This document shows, in pieces, positions 10,474 to 20,527 of a stretch of 64,000 nt of DNA. Numbering within the stretch: position 1 is the stretch's first letter; every line of letters starts with the position of its first letter. The notes beneath the pieces were generated by a model. It was not told the origin of the DNA. It saw only the letters and a list, made by a program, of their open reading frames with translations, and did not search any database. The stretch lies in assembly GCA_028274465.1 (NCBI GenBank), contig CM051457.1, positions 51,988,362 through 52,052,361 of the forward strand, written 5' to 3'. Origin of the DNA: Plantago ovata. Lineage: Eukaryota > Streptophyta > Magnoliopsida > Lamiales > Plantaginaceae. The translations under genes were made by a program, and so were the position numbers.

Positions 10474-11748
10474 CTAACGTTTGAGAAAACTTTGTGTGTG
10501 ATCGACCATCTTCTGCAAGTTCTCCATAAGTTGAGCCGACTTCGACTTCGGTGGCTCTTTCGGAGCGGGGTTTTCGCAGTGGTCATTACCATAGTTTAGC
10601 CTACTACGGTCTTGGTTAGGTCCATAAGTTTGGTTAGCCGGTGCATATCCTTGATTGTTGCGGTATCCTCTTCTCCAGAATCCACCTCGAGGATTCCTAC
10701 CGTCTTGTCCGTAGCTAACTTCTTGAGTGCCAAACTCCGTAACAAAGGCTTCTTCTTCGCCTCCTCGAGCCCAGTTGCCATCATCGTATGCCAGCTCCGA
10801 TCTACACATATGAGCCCCATGCCCATAGTTCTTGCATATTCGGCATACCTCGTTCGAAACAGTTGTTCCGGTGGCGCTCTTGAGGACTTGCTTCAATTCG
10901 TTGGTAAAGCACTCGAATTGATCCCCATTCCCCCTGTACATAGGGGCTTCTTGAGTCGGTGGAGCTTCAGGTCCACGTCTCCTAACCATTGCTCTTGGAT
11001 CCTTGAACTGCGAACCCTTAGCAAGCCTTTCGAAAACATCCCAGACGACTTCTGCGGTTTCCTCCCAAATATTGCCTCGGCATTGGAAATCCACCACTTG
11101 TTGGTTCTCGAAGGTTAGTCCATTGTAGAAGTGTTGGACTAGGTCGGAAAGTTCAAAACCATGGTGAGGGCACTTGTTCGTGAGATCTTGGAACCTCTCG
11201 AATGCGGTGTAGATGGTCTCATCATAGTCCTGTTTGAATCCAGTGATCTGCGCCTTTAGCGCGGTAGTCAAGGTGTGAGGGAAGTATTTCTCCATGAAAG
11301 CTGAAAAAACCTTTTCCCAAGTGTCCAGCGAGCCGGCTAGTAGAGAACTCAGCCATGACTTGGCTCTGTCGCCAAGTTCCATAGCAAAAACCTTCATCCT
11401 CAACTCATCCGTTGTTATGTCAGCTCCGGGTCGTGGGAGTTGGTTGACGAAATCATCAATATCGTTCAAGTACCCCATCACATCTTCCCTTGATAAGCCA
11501 TAGAACCTCGGAAGTTGTTGGAATGCGTGGTTCTTGATCTCCAGATCTCGGGTTGCAGGCGAAAGAACAATCGCCGGTCCCCTCATACGATCCTTGGTGG
11601 GTTGAACCCATGCCTTCAGTGGTCTAGCTTCTGCCATTCCGTCGATTTCCTTGAAAAGGAGTCGCCTTCTTTGGTGGTAGACTCTATCGATCTCAGCAAT
11701 TGAATCAGCAAGCGGTATTCCTGCAGAACGTGTATGCGGCATACACAA
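10474..11748 (-). CDS. gag: E1 Gag (Athila-like capsid and zinc knuckle)
   Basis: A 424-residue Gag. Residues about 75-245 are a retrotransposon Gag domain, with FYGLSREDV, AKSWLSSL, W..F...F..KYFPHTL, ERFQDL..KCPHHGF and HFYNGL. Residues 302-315 are a CCHC zinc knuckle, CRICKNYGHGAHMC, for binding the RNA genome. An Arg/Gly/Asn-rich tail follows, and the reading frame ends at a TAG (10474-10476) where siblings read an ordinary codon. Gag would form cytoplasmic virus-like particles. The ATG at 11748 is chosen because it gives the longest frame and lies just after the leader; an internal ATG at about residue 38 matches the sibling start. The upstream neighbour is the PBS; downstream is the protease. 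Confidence 0.85.
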   Translation of the reverse strand: MCMPHTRSAGIPLADSIAEIDRVYHQRRRLLFKEIDGMAEARPLKAWVQPTKDRMRGPAIVLSPATRDLEIKNHAFQQLPRFYGLSREDVMGYLNDIDDFVNQLPRPGADITTDELRMKVFAMELGDRAKSWLSSLLAGSLDTWEKVFSAFMEKYFPHTLTTALKAQITGFKQDYDETIYTAFERFQDLTNKCPHHGFELSDLVQHFYNGLTFENQQVVDFQCRGNIWEETAEVVWDVFERLAKGSQFKDPRAMVRRRGPEAPPTQEAPMYRGNGDQFECFTNELKQVLKSATGTTVSNEVCRICKNYGHGAHMCRSELAYDDGNWARGGEEEAFVTEFGTQEVSYGQDGRNPRGGFWRRGYRNNQGYAPANQTYGPNQDRSRLNYGNDHCENPAPKEPPKSKSAQLMENLQKMVDHTQSFLKR

Positions 11749-11911
11749 TCTGTAACGGACTAGGAAAGGTGATTAGAAACAGACTAGGAAAGTAGTATCA
11801 GAGAGAGATTAAAAAGAAAAACTAAAACTAATAGAATTAGGAATCTAAAGATGTAAATAAAAACAAATTAAATAGAAAAAAGGAGTATAGTCCCCGGCAA
11901 CGGCGCCAATT
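11749..11911 (-). other. E1 5' leader and PBS (11891-11908)
   Basis: The leader between gag and the LTR carries the tRNA-Asp type primer site at 11891-11908, three bases from the LTR. It then has A-rich sequence with CTCTCTCTGATAC-like stretches on the minus strand. It is nearly identical to 4813-4977. Confidence 0.85.
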
Positions 11912-13150
11912 TGATGAACGTGTCAAGGTCAATCAAATAAATTTGTTATTTAGCCAAAGGCAATCCACAACTACAACGAAAACCGTAGTGTAGTAGCAGA
12001 ATGACTCGAGTGTCGTTCTCTCAGGACTATAACTAGCTTTATCTATTTAACAAGAGAATATAAAACAACAGATAGCAATAGGGGGTTTCTAGCAGATAAT
12101 GGAGATTGGTGATAGTATGGTCCTTCTTAGCATAATGGGTCGATAATCATGCATAAATTCCTCGGTCTTGCATAGAGATCTTTGAATCAATCTAGTGTCA
12201 TGTTGCAAGTATTAAGCACTACGAAGATAATCTGGTCTGACTAGTCAATCACGGTTGTCCTAATGTGTTCCGTAATTATTCAACACTACGAAAATAATTG
12301 GTCTGATGGTCGACTAGTGTCCAATTGTGCATAATGATCAATACAACATACGAGAATTTTGGTTACAACTGATCAACGAAATAAAGCAATGACACGGAGT
12401 ATAATGCGCGATATAGCCATTAGCATGATTATCTTCCCTCGCTAAGAATTCACATACTACCACCAATGATAAGTTTAGCTACTCATATTATGCATGCAAT
12501 CAACAGAAATCATAGAAGAAAACATATTGAAAGATAAATAAAATAAGTAGTTAAAACTGTAAGATACAAAGTTACCGAAGGTTGTCAATCTCCGGATGAT
12601 TGCGGTCCTACGAGCTCCAAACTGTTATGAAAAAGTATCCCCTAAGCCACGGAACTCCCAGGACAGGCCCCGGGAAGTTCCTACCTAAAACTATAGAGAG
12701 AGAGGTGAGAAAGTAGGCTTGGAAAGATATGATTTTCGGAGAAAAACTGAGCTCTATATATAGGCCCCGAAATTACTCTGGGGCGGTTCGCCCCCGGCCT
12801 TTTTCGCGGAGTTCCGCATTTTTCGACGCGGATTTGGATTTCTTCACCTTTTCGGACCCGGTTTCAGACTTCTAATGGCCTTCTAACCTCCAGATTCGAC
12901 CCCTAGACTCCAAATCCTATCCGGAAACCTTCAGATACTCCAAATAGGCTTATGGAACACCAATTCCTTGTCAACTTTAATATATTTGCCCAGAAATCTC
13001 CAAATTTCAACCAAAACCTGTAAAATAAAAACTAAAGGGAAACGTGACACTATTCTAATAAAATGTACTAAAATATAGCTAAATTAACATAGAGGATAGC
13101 TAAAATATGTGAAAAAGACTCGAATGAAAGTGTAAAATACACATTCATCA
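11912..13150 (-). repeat. E1 5' LTR
   Basis: A complete 1239-bp LTR on the minus strand, paired with 4978-6214. It ends at 13150 (TTCATCA) and directly abuts the tail of the E2 5' LTR at 13151. That places the E1 insertion point 59 bases before the E2 LTR end. The expected duplication CTTTG is seen only on this side, because the other side was deleted. Confidence 0.9.
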
Positions 13151-13209
13151 CTTTGGCTAAATAACAAATTTATTTGCTGAATCGGGACCTGACAAATCCG
13201 CGTTCATCA
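13151..13209 (+). repeat. E2 5' LTR, last 59 bases
   Basis: CTTTGGCTAAATAACAAATT and the following bases to CGCGTTCATCA match the end of the LTR at 18020-18078. The E2 primer-binding site follows at 13213. Confidence 0.9.
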
Positions 13210-13212
13210 AAT

Positions 13213-13230
13213 TGGCGCCGTTGCCGGGGA
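13213..13230 (+). other. E2 primer-binding site, tRNA-Asp type
   Basis: TGGCGCCGTTGCCGGGGA, three bases after the LTR end. It is identical to the sites at 4957-4974 and 11891-11908 (reverse strand). Confidence 0.9.
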
Positions 13231-13363
13231 CTATACTCCTTTTTTCTATTTAATTTGTATATATTTTCAGCATTCAATTCCTAGTTCTAGTAGTTTTAGT
13301 TTTCCTATTTAATCTCTCTCTGATACTCCTTTCCTAGCTTGTCACAGATATTCAGGTCTTGTA

Positions 13364-14388
13364 ATGTCTCGCCCACTTTTGAAATCATGGGTTCAACCCA
13401 ACAAAGCACTGATGAAAGGTCCGGCTATTGTTCTTTCTGCTGCAACTCGAGATTTGGAAATCAAAAGTTGCATGTACCAGCAACTCCCGAGGTTCTATGG
13501 GTTGGCTAGGGAAGATGTTATGGGATACCTGAATGATATTGACGATTTTATCAACAATCTTCCAAGGCCCGGAGCAGGGATAACGGACGATGAGCTAAGG
13601 ATGAAGGTTTTTGCTATGGGGCTTTGTGATAAAGCCAAGGCATGGTTAGGCTCTCTGGAAGCCGGATCACTAGACACCTGGGACAAGGTGTATTCTGCTT
13701 TTATGGAGAAATACTTTCCTCACACATTGACTACCGTGCTTAAAGCGCAAATCACAGGATTCAAACAGGACTATAATGAGACCATCTACACCGCTTTCGA
13801 GAGGTTCAAGGACCTCATGCACAAGTGTCCATACCATGGTTTTGGGCTTCCTGATCTTGTCCAGCACTTCTACAATGGACTCACATATGAGAGTCAACAG
13901 GTGGTGGATTTCCAATGCCGTGGTACTATCTGGGAAGAGACCGCCGAGGATGTGTAGGCGTGTTTCGAAAGGCTTGCTAAAGGATGTCAATCCAAGGATC
14001 CAAGAGAAATGGTTAGAAGGCGTGGACCTGAGGCTCCACCAAACCAGGAGATCCTAATGCATGAAGTGAATGGTGTGAGTGGCGATAGGTTCGAAGGTTT
14101 CACAATCAGATGAGGCAAGCTCTAAGTGGCCTAATCGGAACTTCTCTCTCCAACGAGGTATGTAGGGTGTGCAAGAATTATGGGCATGGGGCTCATATGT
14201 GTAGATCAGATCTAGCACGAGTAGATGTTCACTTGGGAAACCGTAGTAATCGTACTCCTAAGGACGAAGCATCTACATCCAAGTCAGCAACTCTCTTGGA
14301 TAATTTACAGAAATTGGTGGATTTCACCCAAGTGTTTTTGAAGAGATACAAGGAGGATTCGGCAAAGATCAATGCTCGTCTGGATTAA
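13364..14388 (+). pseudogene. E2 Gag, broken
   Basis: Starts MSRPLLKSWVQP, a shorter amino terminus than E1. The Gag domain (AKAWLGSLEAGSLDTW, ERFKDLMHKCPYHGF, HFYNGLTYE) is intact to a TAG at 13955, where siblings have Trp. A frame change near 14100 follows, then the zinc knuckle CRVCKNYGHGAHMC (about 14160-14205). A TAA at 14386 separates it from the protease frame. The Arg/Gly-rich tail after the knuckle, about 50 residues in E1 and E4, is deleted. This copy cannot make full Gag. Confidence 0.85.
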
Positions 14389-15135
14389 TTGGAAGCTAGA
14401 GCTAGTAGAGAGCAAGGGAAGTTACATAGCAGCACTGAGAGGTCCATGTCGATCAACTTGGTGGGAGATCAACCAGTGGAAATCACCATTAAGCAAGTTG
14501 CTAAATGTGAGTGTTACAAGGAAGAAGAGCCTCCACTAGCCAAGGAAGAAGAGAAGGACCTTGGTACTGATGAGAGTGGAGAGAAGCAAGAGAATCCCGA
14601 GCCACTCCCTCAAAGTTTCGATGTTAAGGTCGGGATTGGCGAACTTGAAGATGTCCGTGCCACACTAGACACGGGATCTTACTCGAATGTGCTACCCATG
14701 AATGTATTTGAGAAGAGTGGCCTTGGAGAGATTTCGAAGCATAAGGCCATTGTGCAACTAGCGGATGGATCCTTTGTGAGACCCGAAGGCGTTGTGAAAA
14801 ATGTGTTGGTCAAGATTGGTGAAGCTTCTGTATACACCAATTTTGTAGTTATGCCGGCGTCTGCACCTGGGACGGGGGATGTCATTCTCTTGGGGCGAAC
14901 GTTCTTGACTAAGCTACGCTCCGTGATGGACATCTACCAAAGAACTTGCACTATTGAAGTGGATGGCAAGCAACACGTGTTGCAAGCCATATCTGATCCA
15001 CCTGATCCGCCTGATAAATCTTACACTACTCACTACTGTGGTCTTGCAGCCTATGTTCTTTCTTATTCACAGGTTCGTGGCATGAGGAGGAGATCCATGA
15101 AGGGGAAGTCTAGTACCCTCAAGAAAAAGAGCTAG
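14389..15135 (+). pseudogene. E2 retropepsin-like protease region
   Basis: A 248-codon frame continuous with the Gag C-terminal frame except for the TAA just upstream. A Glu-rich linker with CECYKEEE precedes FDVKVGIGELEDVRATLDTGSYSN; the catalytic DTG is kept. ASAPGTGDVILLG follows, and the frame ends KGKSSTLKKKS. The domain itself looks undamaged, but it lacks a start independent of the broken Gag. The spacing to the following GGGAGGCAAC hairpin near 15190 matches the siblings. Confidence 0.8.
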
Positions 15136-15866
15136 GTACAGACAGGAGTCGAGCCAAAGACTTTAAACAATGGCGCTATCCGGGAGGCAACTCGGAGTGT
15201 TTATCGCTTTTTTACCGCTTTAATGCATGCCTATCATTGTGTTTTATTTTATATTTCCGTATGTTTTTGGTTTCTCACGAGTTTCCTTGAGTCCTATAAG
15301 TTACAGGTACAAGCTGGCTCTCACCTTAAATCCATTTTCGACATTCAGGACGAGCGATGACGTTCAGGTTTGGGGGGGGGGGGTTATCGCCGGTATTTGT
15401 ATACTTATTTTGCTTATGATTACTCGTGAAACCTTTTGTTTGCATTTGCACGTTTACCGCTTTCTTAGATTTTTAAGGTTGCATTCGCTACATTCATCCT
15501 AGGATAGTCTTGCATGTTTTATATGGAGTTTTTTGCCGAATTTTTTGAACTTTTTATTCGGTAGGTTATCTAACTATGCCATTAATCATATGCTTCATCT
15601 CTATGAATTTGTTTGAGGTTTTTCTCGCTTGGCTTGTCACATTTATGTATTGCACTTAGTTAAGCTTGGTAGTCTCGACATCACTTAGTGGTGTTTTCTC
15701 TACTGCGGTTCACGAAGGCCTTTATATTAGGATGATGCATGTTAGGGTCTTATGGTTGTTTTCCCGAGTAATTATGTACCTAAGAGGCAACAAGTCTTCA
15801 CCATGCTTTGAGATTGCTAAATGCCTAGGAAGGAGGTAGTGTGAGGTTGTGTGATCCTTTATTTAT

Positions 15867-15888
15867 AACCTATTCTTTCGAATAGGTT
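15867..15888. repeat. 22-bp palindrome, distal copy (E2)
   Basis: AACCTATTC, TTTC, GAATAGGTT, followed by TGGGGAGG. Same position relative to the LTR as in the other copies. Confidence 0.8.
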
Positions 15889-15980
15889 TGGGGAGGGGTT
15901 TACACCATCATTAGACTTGTTTTCGTTTTTCATTTCCGTGTTGTGAGTTTATTTTTCCTTTCTCGTAAATTTTGTACTCC

Positions 15981-16002
15981 AACCTATTCTTTCGAATAGG
16001 TT
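15981..16002. repeat. 22-bp palindrome, proximal copy (E2)
   Basis: Identical in stem and loop to 15867-15888, 114 bases downstream. Confidence 0.8.
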
Positions 16003-17150
16003 TGGGGAAGTCGTGTGAGTCATTTTGTTTCTCTTTTTGTTGTGCTACTGCTGGCTAGAAAAAAAAACAGAAAAAAAGAAGAAAGAAAAAATTCAAGGAA
16101 AAAAGAAAAAAACTGGAAAGAAAAAAAGAAGGAAAAAAAAAGAAAAGACCCCAAAAAAGCAAAGAAGGGTCCAAAAAAGAAAGCCAAATAGCAGTTAGCA
16201 AAGTGTTGTGTCTCATTTTCCAATTCTTGTAATGTTCGTAATCGTGTTGTAATTTTCTATTTTTTGTCTTTTGTTCTTGAGTGTCATCTGTTCTAGACCA
16301 CCCTCGTCCTGCCATTCAGGAAGTGGTGAATAACTTAAGGCTTTGCTTGAGAGATGGGTAGAATAGGGGAGTGTTATCTTTTATAGGGAACCCTCCTTCA
16401 TTTGATGAGAGCCATTACTGGTTCGACCTCTTAGAGGGAAAGTCTTAAACTTGGTGAACAGCAGTAAGTCCTTAGTTTCATAGGCACGGGACAACCATTC
16501 GTATCTTAGCATGCTTCATTACGTCGTCACTGACTAGGTCCAGGTAGAGAATGTTACGAGAGACTATCTTGTCTTGACATAAGTGCTTATGTGGATGTGT
16601 ATAAGTCAATCGAGGTATTCTTCAACCTATATTCATGCTTTGATTTATATGGTCCTTGTTCATATGTTTTTTGATAGAATCAGTAGATTAGTTCATTTTA
16701 TTTGGCATAAGACTCTATTTTGTGTCTTGCATTGTTTTTTGCATTAGAGTCTAGCTTAGTTGCTTGAGGACAAGCAAAGGTTCGGTTTGGGGAGTTTGAT
16801 GAATGTGTATTTTACACTTTCATTTGAGTCTTTTTCACCTATTTTAGCTATCCTCTATGTTAATTTAGCTATATTTTAGTGCATTTTATTAGAATAGTGT
16901 CACGTTTCCCTTTAGATTTTATTTTACAAGTTTTGGTTGAAAAACGAGGATTTCCGGGCAATTATATTGAAGTTGACAAGGAATTCGTGTTCCAGAAGCC
17001 TATTTGGAGTATCTGAAGGTTTCCGGATAGGATTTGGAGTCTAGGGGTCGAATCTGGAGGTTAGAAGGCCACTAGAAGTCAGAAACCGAGTCCGAGAAGG
17101 GGAAGAAATCCAAAAACGCGTCGAAAACGCGGAATTCCGCGAAAAATACT

Positions 17151-17190
17151 CCCGGACGAACCGCCCGGGACGTGGGGCGAATCGCCCCAC
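17151..17190. repeat. Promoter-proximal GC hairpins (E2 3' LTR)
   Basis: Two adjacent palindromes, CCCGGACGAACCGCCCGGG-like and GGGGCGAATCGCCCC, end about 23 bases before the TATA box. Confidence 0.8.
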
Positions 17191-17212
17191 ACCAGGCAAA
17201 CTTTTTCGTAGC

Positions 17213-17222
17213 CTATATATAG
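17213..17222 (+). promoter_or_regulatory. TATA box of E2 3' LTR
   Basis: CTATATATAG followed by a CTCAG-containing leader; conserved in all complete LTRs of the family. Confidence 0.6.
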
Positions 17223-18078
17223 TTGCTCAGTTTTTCTCCGAAATTCATACTTTTCCAGACCTATTCTCTCACCTTCTCTGTAGTTTTAGGTAGGGACTTC
17301 CTAGAGCCTGTTCTGGGGGTTCGTAGCTTAGGAGACACTTTTTCATAGCAGATTGGAGCTTGTAGGATCGCAATTCTTCGGAGATTGATAACCTTCGGTA
17401 ACATTGTATCTTACAGTTTATTCTACTTATTTTTATATATCTTTCAACATGTTTTCTTCTATGATTTCTGTTGATTACATGCCTATTATGAGTAGCTAAA
17501 CTTATCGTTGGTGGTAGTATGTGAATTCTTAGCGAAGGGAAGATAATCATGCTAATGGCTATATCGCGCATTATACTCCGTGTTATTGCTTTATTTCGTT
17601 GATCAGGCTCAGCCTAAATTCTCGTATGTTGTATTAATTATTATGCATAATTGGACCCTCGTCGACCTATGCGCATCTATATCTTCGTAGTGTTGAATAA
17701 TTACGGAACACAATAGGACAATAGTGATTGACTTGTCAGTATCATTATCTTCGTAGTGCTTAATAATTGCGACAGGACATTAGATTGATCAAAGATCTCC
17801 ATGCAAGACCGAGGAATTTACGCATGATTATTGACCCGTTATTCTTTGAAGGATCATACTATCACCAATCTCCATTATCTGTTAGAAAAACCTTTGCTTT
17901 TACGTCTGCTGTTTTTATATTCTCTAGTTAAATAGATAAAGCTAGTTATAGTCCTGAGAGAACGACACTCGAGGTCATTCTACTGCTACACTACGGTTTT
18001 CGTTGTAGTTGTGGATTGCCTTTGGCTAATTAACAAATTTATTTGCTGAATCGGGACCTGACAAATCCGCGTTCATCA

Positions 18079-19397
18079 GCTACCCTTCCACCATTTGCTA
18101 CTGGGGTATCTCATTCCACCCCGATGGCGGGGATTGCTAGTCCTTCCATCCATGCGGATCTTCCCGGTTCTCTTCCTTCCGTTATAAAAAGGAAGCGCAT
18201 CGATACCGACCTCGATGTGAATGAATTGGCTGCGTTTATGCGGTCTTTTCTTGCCTCTGGTAGGTTTGAGATTATCGAGAACTTCAGCAATAAGGTATGA
18301 ACCCCTCTTTGCATAAGTCTTCTTCCTTTTGCTTTCACCTTTTCGTAGGTCATGACTCTCCTTCTTTGTTTTGAAAGTTTCTCACTGTTCTGGAAGCTGC
18401 TCGATCGGCTGCTGCTGCTGAATCTGGTGCCTAAGCTGAAAGGCTTCATCTGGTGGCTAAGCACCCACATTTAACTGTTCGCGTTGCCTTGCTTCCTTCT
18501 CTTCGTGTGGAATTGTCTAAGGCACAGGCTGAATTGGCTCCTCTTAAGGCAAGGGATGATGAAGCCGAAAGGCTTAGGGCGGAGATTGCTTCACTCCAGG
18601 AGGCCATGTCTGATCATGCTTCTGATTTGGATTCTACTCGACCGAACATCAGAGCTTTGGAGGATGCTGAACGGTGCAACATGGAGATGCTCCTTAACTT
18701 TAGGCGGGCCCTGATCTATGGCATGTCTAGAAGTCGGCATAAGGCAGTGGAGGACTTCCTTCACAGTCTGTCCTATGAGATCTTTGGATTATGATGTTGT
18801 TCGCCAGGTGGGTTTTGACAATGTTGTGGATCAACTGACTGCCTTTGGGATAGTCTCTCCGGAGTTAGACTTGGTGGCCAATGGCATCGAACCCTGGAAG
18901 CTTGGAAATGGTGAAGTTGATACTCGGGGACCCAACGTTATTGATGACAGCTTGGCCAGGGACAAATTTGTTGCTTGCGTGGCTTCGGAGACAGAGCGCT
19001 TCCAGTTCGAGAATGGAGGTCCTCGACTTCCTGGGTGGTTTGCGGATGCCTTGGGGTACTGCTACTTGTCCCCCTTTGAATCTAACTTGGAGTTCAACCG
19101 GGAGTGGTTTAGGAATTTCCCTTTCTCTTGTTGGGCACGAGCGGGCTCCGTATCTCTTTGCGGAGATGGCTGAAAATGTTTGGCTTGGAGGAAAAGTCGG
19201 GGTACTTCTTCGTCGGGTGCTTCTTCAAGTGGCGTAGACTGCTCTCACTTTGTTCCTCCTGTTCTGGCTCAAGTCCAACTAGCTTTGCCTTGGTTAATCA
19301 TCGTGATACTCCTCCGCAGCCTCACGTTCCTGGTTCTTCAGATGCTCCTCCTTCGGACGATCAAGGGCGTATTTCTGTAGCTTTGCCTCCTCCTTAG
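18079..19397 (+). pseudogene. Tat antisense extra ORF, second half
   Basis: Resumes the gene cut at 4367. An exon ends NFSNK at a GTATGA donor (18298) and a TTCGTAG acceptor follows near 18349. The next part is a coiled coil with heptad-like Ala/Leu/Glu pattern (AQAELAPLKARDDEAERLRAEIASLQ, about 18520-18600). A conserved C-terminal segment with VANGIEPWKL and ARDKFVACV (about 18880-18980) and a Pro-rich end at 19397 follow. A stop near 18432 and frame changes near 18790 and 19170 show decay. The coiled-coil C-terminus fits the known layout of Transposase_28-type proteins. Whether the protein ever served the element is unknown. Confidence 0.6.
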
Positions 19398-19770
19398 TTT
19401 TTTCTCCTTTTGCATTGTATCCTCTCTTTTTCCCGGGGTATGCGCCGCGTAGCTTGTATTTTTTGGGATACTATTTGCTAGTTCTCCCTCTAGCATATAT
19501 ATATATATATCTTTTGTTCAAGTAATATTTGCCCTAATTACTTGTTTTGCTTCCGGAGTGATCTTCACTATTTCTTTTTCCTCATTTAGTTAGAGTAACT
19601 AATCCGGAGTCTTCATTACAAGTAAATAGATAGAATATGGTGGACTTCTTAGCCACAAACGTGTATGCCTGTCGTAGAATTTTACACTTTTCACAATTTT
19701 CTTATCTATTACTAAGTGTTTATCTTCTTCGGGTGACGTACCCTACTTCCTTCGAGAAGCTTTCCGGCTT
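19398..19770. other. Gap where the Tat polymerase region should be
   Basis: Between the end of the antisense gene and the end of the protease there are only about 370 bases. They are A+T-rich with an (AT)n run at 19495-19510 and no coding motifs. In complete Tat elements several kilobases of RT, RNase H and integrase lie here. Confidence 0.7.
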
Positions 19771-20316
19771 TTACTCTTGTTCTCTTGGGCAGTAGCTTCT
19801 GAACCCGCTCTTCTTTTCTATGGCGAGCCTTGGCATAGACATAGACTTGAGTGATGTGGAGTAAGAAGACCATGCTTCTTTTATGTTTCCAATTTCTTCT
19901 CCTGTTCCACTGAGTGTTGGAAATTTGATCCTATTGTGTAGCGTGGACGACACTGCTGTGAAGATCCTGAGGGCTGGTCTTCCCAGGATCACATTGTAAT
20001 CAAAGTCAATATCCACCACCATGAACCTTATTTTTCTTGCGATCTCCTTTGGATGCTTTCCCATGGAAACCGGTAGGTCAATGGTTCCTATTGTCTCAAT
20101 CTCTTTTCCTCCGAACCTTACTAGTGAGCTAGCTTCTCTAATGATTCGGCTCATGCTGCATTTCATCTGTTCCAGTGCATTCAAGAAGATCACATTGGTC
20201 GCGCTGCCCGTGTCCACTAAGACTGTTTTGACGCGTGAGACTCCTATGTACAGCTCCAATACCATGGGTACATCTGGCTCTTCAACTCCCGTGTAGCTGA
20301 AGCTCCTTTGGGGCAC
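19771..20316 (-). pseudogene. Tat retropepsin-like protease
   Basis: A 181-codon frame. Upstream TGVEEPDVPMVLEL leads into the active-site strand VKTVLVDTGSATNVIF (catalytic DTG intact). IDLPVSMG, IRFMVVDIDFDYNVILGRPAL (flap and hydrophobic core, with ILGRP) and IKFPT follow. This is the Tat-lineage protease arrangement. The frame closes at PREQE and no RT follows. It connects to Gag through a region in other frames (20244-20453), so at least one frameshift separates them. Confidence 0.75.
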
Positions 20317-20527
20317 TTCACTATCATCAACGGTGATTGGTTTACTCCTTTGGCCTCTGAATTTTCATATTGTGCTCCGGCTACTGCGACGTGGTACATG
20401 GTGTTGGCCCTATCTGCGTCACATGATCCTCCTGTTGGCCCTCCTGATATCATATATATTGTGTCTCTCTGGGAGTATTCGTTCGCTTCCCTTCTCTGGA
20501 TCTCATTCGGGTTCTCCGGATGTCTCT

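Larger units (their letters stand above)
4978..13150 (-). mobile_element. Athila-like non-autonomous copy E1
   Basis: A full-length reverse element: 5' LTR 13150-11912, PBS 11908-11891, gag 11748-10474, protease 10396-9644, ORF3 remnant about 8573-7714, polypurine tract 6230-6215, 3' LTR 6214-4978. No reverse transcriptase, RNase H or integrase motif (no YVDD-like or DDE block) is present in the 5.7-kb internal region. Gag and the tRNA-Asp PBS place it near the Athila lineage. Elements with only a Gag region between LTRs are known in plants as TR-GAG elements; this one also keeps a protease. Confidence 0.85.
15136..16796 (+). other. E2 3' region without a third ORF
   Basis: Only about 1.66 kb separates the protease stop from the 3' LTR. 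The roughly 1-2 kb that holds ORF3 and the inner GC hairpins in E1, E3 and E4 is missing. Visible features are a run of 12 G at 15372-15383, palindromes at 15867-15888 and 15981-16002, an A/G-rich tract at 16059-16183, and the polypurine tract GGTTTGGGGAGTT ending at 16796. Confidence 0.8.
4368..18078 (+). mobile_element. Complex 1: Athila-like copy E2 (forward) containing inverted copy E1
   Basis: The outer element E2 has a 5' LTR broken into 4368-4776 and 13151-13209. Its internal region is 13210-16796 and its intact 3' LTR is 16797-18078. GCTAC duplications flank the whole block, so it entered the Tat antisense gene as one insertion. A reverse-oriented sibling, E1 (4777-13150), lies inside its 5' LTR. 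About 750-800 bp of E2 LTR sequence is missing at the left junction, which joins LTR and gag sequence over a short shared AGC. Confidence 0.85.
16797..18078 (+). repeat. E2 3' LTR
   Basis: A complete 1282-bp LTR, TGATGAATG...CGCGTTCATCA. It has two GC hairpins at 17151-17190 and a TATA box at 17213-17222, then the R/U5 portion. The polypurine tract precedes it and the GCTAC duplication follows. Confidence 0.95.

Noticed and set aside
10612-11118. Long plus-strand frames opposite gag (also 29223-29729)
   Set aside because: Antisense shadows of the conserved Gag frame; present in each copy only because gag is conserved.
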